Below are positions 60,349 through 64,000 of a stretch of DNA of 64,000 bases, one piece after another. Location: NCBI GenBank assembly GCA_025163595.1, contig CP104100.1:1798001-1862000 (forward strand), in the 5' to 3' direction. The DNA is from Phaeobacter sp. G2 (GTDB lineage Bacteria; Pseudomonadota; Alphaproteobacteria; Rhodobacterales; Rhodobacteraceae). The position numbers and the translations under genes were made by a program. Position 1 is the stretch's first letter, and every line of letters begins with the position of its first letter. The notes below the pieces were generated by a model. That model was not told the DNA's origin. It searched no databases and saw only the letters and a list, made by a program, of their open reading frames with translations.

Positions 60349-62835
60349 ATGAGCACATTTGATGAAATGGACGCCTTTGACGGCGCCTCCCTGTCGTCGC
60401 GGGCCATGGCGGCCCGCCCCACCCCCTATCTTGACGGGCTGAACCCAGCCCAGCGAGAGGCAGTGGAATGTCTGGATGGTCCGGTCCTGATGCTGGCCGG
60501 GGCCGGGACCGGCAAGACCAAGGCGCTGACGGCGCGGATTGTGCATCTGCTCAACACCGGTTCGGCGCGCACCAATGAAATTCTGGCGGTGACCTTTACC
60601 AACAAGGCCGCCCGCGAAATGAAAGAGCGGGTCGGGGCGATGCTGGGCCAGCCGGCCGAGGGCATGCCCTGGCTTGGCACCTTCCATTCGGTCTGCGTCA
60701 AGCTGCTGCGCCGTCACGCCGAGTTAATCTGCGGTGAGGCTGGGGTCGGCCCTGATGAGGCCAGAGACTCAGAGTCCCCGAACCCCTATGAGGATTTGGG
60801 TCCATCGGCGGTACGGAGTCGGCACAGGACCGTGCATCTAAAGTCAAACTTCACCATTCTGGATACGGATGATCAGATTCGCTTGCTCAAACAGCTGATC
60901 CGCGCCGCAGGAATAGATGAAAAGCGCTGGCCGCCACGGATGCTGGCGGGGATCATTGACGACTGGAAAAACCGGGCGCTGACACCGGATAAACTGCCCG
61001 CGTCTGAGGCAGGGGCCTATAACCATCGTGGGCCAGAGCTATATGCCCAGTATCAGCGCCGCCTGCTGGAGCTGAACGCCGTCGATTTTGGCGATCTGCT
61101 GCTGCATGTGGTGACGATTTTCCAAACCCACAGCGATATTCTGGCGCAGTATCAGCGCTGGTTCCGCTATATCATGGTGGACGAATACCAAGATACCAAT
61201 ATCGCGCAATATATGTGGCTGCGGCTGCTGGCAGGCGGTCACAAAAACATCTGCTGTGTCGGCGATGATGACCAGTCAATCTATGGCTGGCGCGGCGCCG
61301 AGGTGGGCAATATCCTGCGCTTTGAAAAGGACTTCCCCGGCGCCAAAGTTGTCCGGCTGGAGCAAAATTATCGCTCAACCGAGCATATCCTGGCAGCCGC
61401 CTCCGGCGTGATCAGTGCCAATGCGGGCCGCCTGGGCAAAGAGCTGTGGACCGCCGCCAAGGGCGGTGAAAAGGTCCGACTGATTGGCCATTGGGACGGC
61501 GAAGAAGAGGCGCGCTGGATTGGCGAGGAAATCGAGGCGACACAGCGCGGCACGCGGGGGCAGCGCCCTATTGGGTTGAATGATATGGCCATTCTGGTGC
61601 GGGCCTCGCATCAGATGCGCGCCTTTGAGGACCGGTTTCTGACCATCGGGTTGCCCTACCGTGTCATCGGCGGGCCGCGCTTTTACGAGCGGCTCGAAAT
61701 TCGTGATGCCATGGGCTATTTCCGCATGGTGACCTCGGCGGATGACGATCTGGCGTTTGAGCGGATTGTGAATACCCCCAAACGCGGGCTGGGTGACAAA
61801 GCGCAGCAAACCATCCAGAGCTTTGCCCGCGAAAACGGGGTCTCCCTGGTGGAAGGCGCCCGCCTGGCTGTTGAGGCGGGGGCGATCAAGGGCAAGGGGG
61901 GCGCTGCTCTGCGTCGGCTTGTTGAGGATCTGGCCCGCTGGGGGCGGATGACCGGGGACGCGGATATCTCTCATATGGAATTGGCGGAAATCGTGCTGGA
62001 TGAGAGTGGCTATACCGGCATGTGGCAGGCGGACAAAAACCCTGACAGCCCAGGACGGCTTGAAAACCTCAAGGAGCTGGTCAAAGCGCTGGAGAACTTT
62101 GAGAACCTTCAGGGGTTTTTGGAACATGTCAGCCTGGTGATGGACAATGACAAGCAGGATTCGGACCAGAAGGTCTCCATCATGACGCTGCATGCGGCCA
62201 AGGGGCTGGAGTTTCCGGCGGTGTTTCTGCCGGGCTGGGAGGATGGCTTGTTCCCCTCGCAGCGGTCAATGGACGAAAGCGGTCTCAAAGGTTTGGAGGA
62301 AGAACGCCGCCTTGCCTATGTGGGCATCACCCGGGCCGAGGAAGTCTGCACCATTTCATTTGCGGGCAACCGGCGTGTCTTTGGCCAGTGGCAATCGCAG
62401 CTGCCGTCGCGTTTTGTTGATGAGCTGCCCGAGGAGCATGTCGAGGTGCTGACGCCTCCGGGGCTTTATGGCGGCGGTTATGGTGCTGCGGCCAGCAGTG
62501 ATGAACCTGTCCGCTCGACCATTGAGGCCAAGGTGGCCCAGGCCGATGGCTATAACTCCCCGGGCTGGAAGCGCATGCAGGCGCGGGCTGGCCAAAGGGG
62601 AAACTCACAGCCAAAACAAGCGGGTAGCCCGATTATTGACCTGACGGCCACCGCCAGCTTCACCCTTGGAGAGCGGGTGTTTCATCAGAAATTTGGCTAT
62701 GGAGCGATTGCTGGTATCGAAGGGGATAAGCTGGAAGTGAATTTTGAAAAGGCGGGCACCAAAAAGGTGGTTGCGCGCTTTATTTCCGCCAGTGGGGCAG
62801 GCGCTGAAACCGCCCAGGACGATGTACCATTTTAG
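60349..62835 (+). CDS. uvrD: UvrD/PcrA-family DNA helicase
   Basis: 828 residues from ATG 60349. Superfamily 1A motifs in order: Q motif LNPAQREAVECLDGP, I LAGAGTGKTKALTARI, Ia VTFTNKAAREMKERV, II VDEYQDTN, III GDDDQSIYGWRGA, IV RLEQNYRST, V MTLHAAKGLEFPAVFLPGWE, VI EERRLAYVGITRAEE. The C-terminal part ends with a Tudor-like module (VFHQKFGYGAIAGIEGDKLE, KVVARF). It unwinds DNA in nucleotide-excision and mismatch repair. An SOS box precedes it. Confidence 0.95.
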   Translation: MSTFDEMDAFDGASLSSRAMAARPTPYLDGLNPAQREAVECLDGPVLMLAGAGTGKTKALTARIVHLLNTGSARTNEILAVTFTNKAAREMKERVGAMLGQPAEGMPWLGTFHSVCVKLLRRHAELICGEAGVGPDEARDSESPNPYEDLGPSAVRSRHRTVHLKSNFTILDTDDQIRLLKQLIRAAGIDEKRWPPRMLAGIIDDWKNRALTPDKLPASEAGAYNHRGPELYAQYQRRLLELNAVDFGDLLLHVVTIFQTHSDILAQYQRWFRYIMVDEYQDTNIAQYMWLRLLAGGHKNICCVGDDDQSIYGWRGAEVGNILRFEKDFPGAKVVRLEQNYRSTEHILAAASGVISANAGRLGKELWTAAKGGEKVRLIGHWDGEEEARWIGEEIEATQRGTRGQRPIGLNDMAILVRASHQMRAFEDRFLTIGLPYRVIGGPRFYERLEIRDAMGYFRMVTSADDDLAFERIVNTPKRGLGDKAQQTIQSFARENGVSLVEGARLAVEAGAIKGKGGAALRRLVEDLARWGRMTGDADISHMELAEIVLDESGYTGMWQADKNPDSPGRLENLKELVKALENFENLQGFLEHVSLVMDNDKQDSDQKVSIMTLHAAKGLEFPAVFLPGWEDGLFPSQRSMDESGLKGLEEERRLAYVGITRAEEVCTISFAGNRRVFGQWQSQLPSRFVDELPEEHVEVLTPPGLYGGGYGAAASSDEPVRSTIEAKVAQADGYNSPGWKRMQARAGQRGNSQPKQAGSPIIDLTATASFTLGERVFHQKFGYGAIAGIEGDKLEVNFEKAGTKKVVARFISASGAGAETAQDDVPF

Positions 62836-62842
62836 GTTTCTG

Positions 62843-62930
62843 CTGATCTGAAAGATCAGGGGTCGGATCGCAAAGCGATCCGACCCGGGCGGGCGCGCCA
62901 CGACAGTTCCACTGTCGCGGCGCGCCCGCC
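62843..62930. repeat. Three perfect hairpins in tandem after uvrD
   Basis: CTGATCT-GAA-AGATCAG at 62843-62859, GGGTCGGATCGC-AAA-GCGATCCGACCC at 62860-62886, and a long GC-rich hairpin at 62888-62930 with stems of 13 and 7 pairs separated by one unpaired base. They abut each other with almost no spacers. The first begins eight bases after the uvrD stop. There is no T run, so they may protect the mRNA end or be a mobile palindrome unit. Confidence 0.85.
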
Positions 62931-63507
62931 ACCCCTTTTGCCAATGGTTTGCCAAACCGGGACCAAGCCTGTGACAGCTATTGCATTTCGCAGGAATACG
63001 GACGACCCCCTCAGCGGCAAGGCACCCCGCTGGCTGCGGCATAGGTCATAGGATTTTGGCTGTAGTGACGGCTTTTCAATGGAAAAGGCGTGAAGCTACG
63101 GGAAAACAGGCGGCGATTCGATCAAAGACTGACGAAAGAATCGCAACACATGTGTTCATGTCAGCGTCAGTGCGATTCCCCCTCCTGCACCAACTCTAAC
63201 TTTTTTCAGCCGCGCTGCCTTGGCCTGGGGAGATACCGGTGAATAGGCAGACACAGGGGGCCAGCGGGGTGATGGGCTGGCGGGATGATTACCTGTTGTT
63301 CGCAGTCTAACGGCCACTGATCAGCCAATAGGTTGTTTTGGGGGAGCGCGAAGTAACCTGTTTCGCGCGCTAAACCTTGGTGTCCTGCGTAGGGCTAATG
63401 GGCCCTCGGATTTGCCTGGCGTGTCAAAGATCTGCCGAGCAGAAGGGCCTCACAGCGCAAGCTATCCGTCGCGATTCAGGCTTATTTTTTTTGAGAGTAT
63501 GGCGCAC
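62931..63507. other. Non-coding region between uvrD and the sRNA locus
   Basis: No convincing gene in about 580 bases. Frames of 60-80 codons exist but show no protein-like pattern. A run CCCCCTCCTGCACC lies at 63178-63192 and a T-rich stretch at 63484-63493, just past the terminator of the leftward sRNA array. Confidence 0.5.
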
Positions 63508-63550
63508 AAAAAACGGCGGTACCCAGGGAGGAGGAGGGGGTACCGCCGTT
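63508..63550 (-). ncRNA. ccsR-like sRNA hairpin 4, also the terminator
   Basis: Minus strand: AACGGCGGTACCC-loop-GGGTACCGCCGTT with loop CCTCCTCCTCCCT, then a U run. The CUCCUCCUCCC loop is the anti-Shine-Dalgarno-like motif of the CcsR/CuckooRNA family. The last element of the array, ending the transcript. Confidence 0.85.
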
Positions 63551-63558
63551 CATGACAA

Positions 63559-63590
63559 CATCAGGACCAAGGGAGGAGGAGATCCGGATG
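63559..63590 (-). ncRNA. ccsR-like sRNA hairpin 3
   Basis: Minus strand: CATCCGGAT-loop-GGTCCTGATG, an imperfect stem, loop CTCCTCCTCCC. The least regular of the four but with the same loop motif. Confidence 0.8.
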
Positions 63591-63621
63591 CATTCTGTTC
63601 CGGCTTAGCCGGTGTTAGGGT

Positions 63622-63655
63622 GCGGTGACATCAGGGAGGAGGAGGATGTCACCGC
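63622..63655 (-). ncRNA. ccsR-like sRNA hairpin 2
   Basis: Minus strand: GCGGTGACATC-loop-GATGTCACCGC, eleven perfect pairs, loop CTCCTCCTCCCT. Such loops could pair with AGGAGG ribosome-binding sites of target mRNAs. Confidence 0.85.
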
Positions 63656-63662
63656 GTAGGAC

Positions 63663-63693
63663 AGGCCCTTTAGGGAGGAGGAGAAAAGAGCCT
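63663..63693 (-). ncRNA. ccsR-like sRNA hairpin 1
   Basis: Minus strand: AGGC-x-CTTT-loop-AAAG-x-GCCT with loop TCTCCTCCTCCCT. It starts nine bases after the DUF1127 stop codon, so the array is cotranscribed with that gene and cut out later, as in Rhodobacter. Confidence 0.85.
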
Positions 63694-63701
63694 GATCTCT
63701 A

Positions 63702-63920
63702 TTAGTTGTTTTCGTAGGCCGCCTGATAAGCGACACGTTTGATCATCGAGCGGTTCAGACCCAGATCGGCAAGATCGCGACCCGAAAGCTCGCAGAGCTC
63801 ATTGTAGGTCTCGCGGTACAAGCGATAACGCGCGAATTTTGTGCTCAACGCGTCGAACCAGGCTGTGGGCAGGATCGAGAATACAGACTTAGGTGTTGCG
63901 ATTTGGTTTACAGCGGCCAT
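63702..63920 (-). CDS. ccaF1: DUF1127 small protein, CcaF1-like
   Basis: 72 residues. The C-terminal half RLYRETYNELCELSGRDLAD, then LGLNRSMIKRVAYQAA is the DUF1127 pattern (R-x-x-x-E-L-x-x-L-S-D-R-x-L-x-D-I-G-L-x-R). In Rhodobacter sphaeroides the homolog CcaF1 (RSP_6037) is an RNA-binding protein that acts on sRNA maturation, cotranscribed with CcsR1-4 in response to oxidative and heat stress through RpoHI/RpoHII. The same order is seen here. Upstream, TTTGAA-N11-CCGATAC (63936-63960 region, minus strand) might be an RpoH-type promoter. Confidence 0.88.
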   Translation of the reverse strand: MAAVNQIATPKSVFSILPTAWFDALSTKFARYRLYRETYNELCELSGRDLADLGLNRSMIKRVAYQAAYENN

Positions 63921-64000
63921 CGGGTCTATCCTCAGAGTTCACTTATTACGTTGTGCCGGTATCGGCGTTTGTTGAATTCAAAATAGCTAAATGCTGCATG

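Noticed and set aside
63559..63590. Multiple ribosome-binding sites for small plus-strand ORFs
   Set aside because: The repeated GGGAGGAGGAG words on the plus strand look like Shine-Dalgarno sequences but are followed by no start codons at suitable distance; they are the complement of the loop motif of minus-strand sRNA hairpins.

Overview
The window looks like a chromosome segment of a marine Rhodobacteraceae (Roseobacter-group) alphaproteobacterium. Support comes from the coding style, a GAAC-N7-GAAC SOS box of the alphaproteobacterial type, a DUF1127 gene followed by four CUCCUCCUCCC-loop hairpins (the ccaF1-ccsR arrangement known from Rhodobacter), and a dispersed his gene order (hisB, hisH, hisA, hisF, hisE). 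Genus and species cannot be fixed from the sequence alone.

Layout. (1) 1-4359: chromosomal accessory DNA with a truncated MarR regulator, an ABA4-like membrane protein, a P-loop kinase-like protein, an IS1182-type transposase remnant, and an overlapping three-gene operon ending in an AhpD-like protein and an ECF41-type sigma factor. (2) 4360-39327: an integrated element of about 34.9 kb, bounded by a 20-bp direct repeat that is the 3' end of tRNA-Tyr. It is an HK97-like siphovirus prophage: integrase and a leftward early block, a repressor region, a rightward early block with a DNA methyltransferase and a DnaA-domain-IV protein, a probable origin, and then terminase, portal, S49 protease, capsid, connectors, tail proteins with a lambda-like -1 frameshift site, a 1723-residue tape measure, an S74 fibre, and a lysis cassette (holin, unusual membrane-domain/GH24 endolysin fusion, Rz/Rz1 spanins). 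Between the lysis genes and the right attachment site sits cargo of different base composition: a ParA-like ATPase directly joined to a RelA/SpoT-type nucleotide synthetase, a second P-loop kinase-like gene, a DUF5677 protein and a decayed zinc-ribbon gene. (3) 39313-50579: core chromosome with tRNA-Tyr, an rlmB-like methyltransferase, his genes, small stress and envelope genes and a class III aminotransferase. (4) 50778-53432: three tRNA-Gly(GCC) copies, with a NaeI-like type II restriction endonuclease and a C5-cytosine methyltransferase between the second and third. (5) 53643-64000: a peptidoglycan-binding-domain protein, pyruvate carboxylase, an FMN-dependent L-lactate dehydrogenase-like enzyme, an SOS-boxed UvrD/PcrA helicase, a chain of perfect hairpins, and the ccsR-like sRNA locus with its DUF1127 gene.

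Most notable points: the ParA + RelA/SpoT pair carried as prophage cargo (best candidate for an undescribed system), the NaeI-like restriction-modification pair inside a tRNA-Gly array, the membrane-domain/endolysin fusion, the GGGAAAG frameshift site, the candidate integrase arm sites at both prophage ends, and the ccsR-like sRNA cluster.
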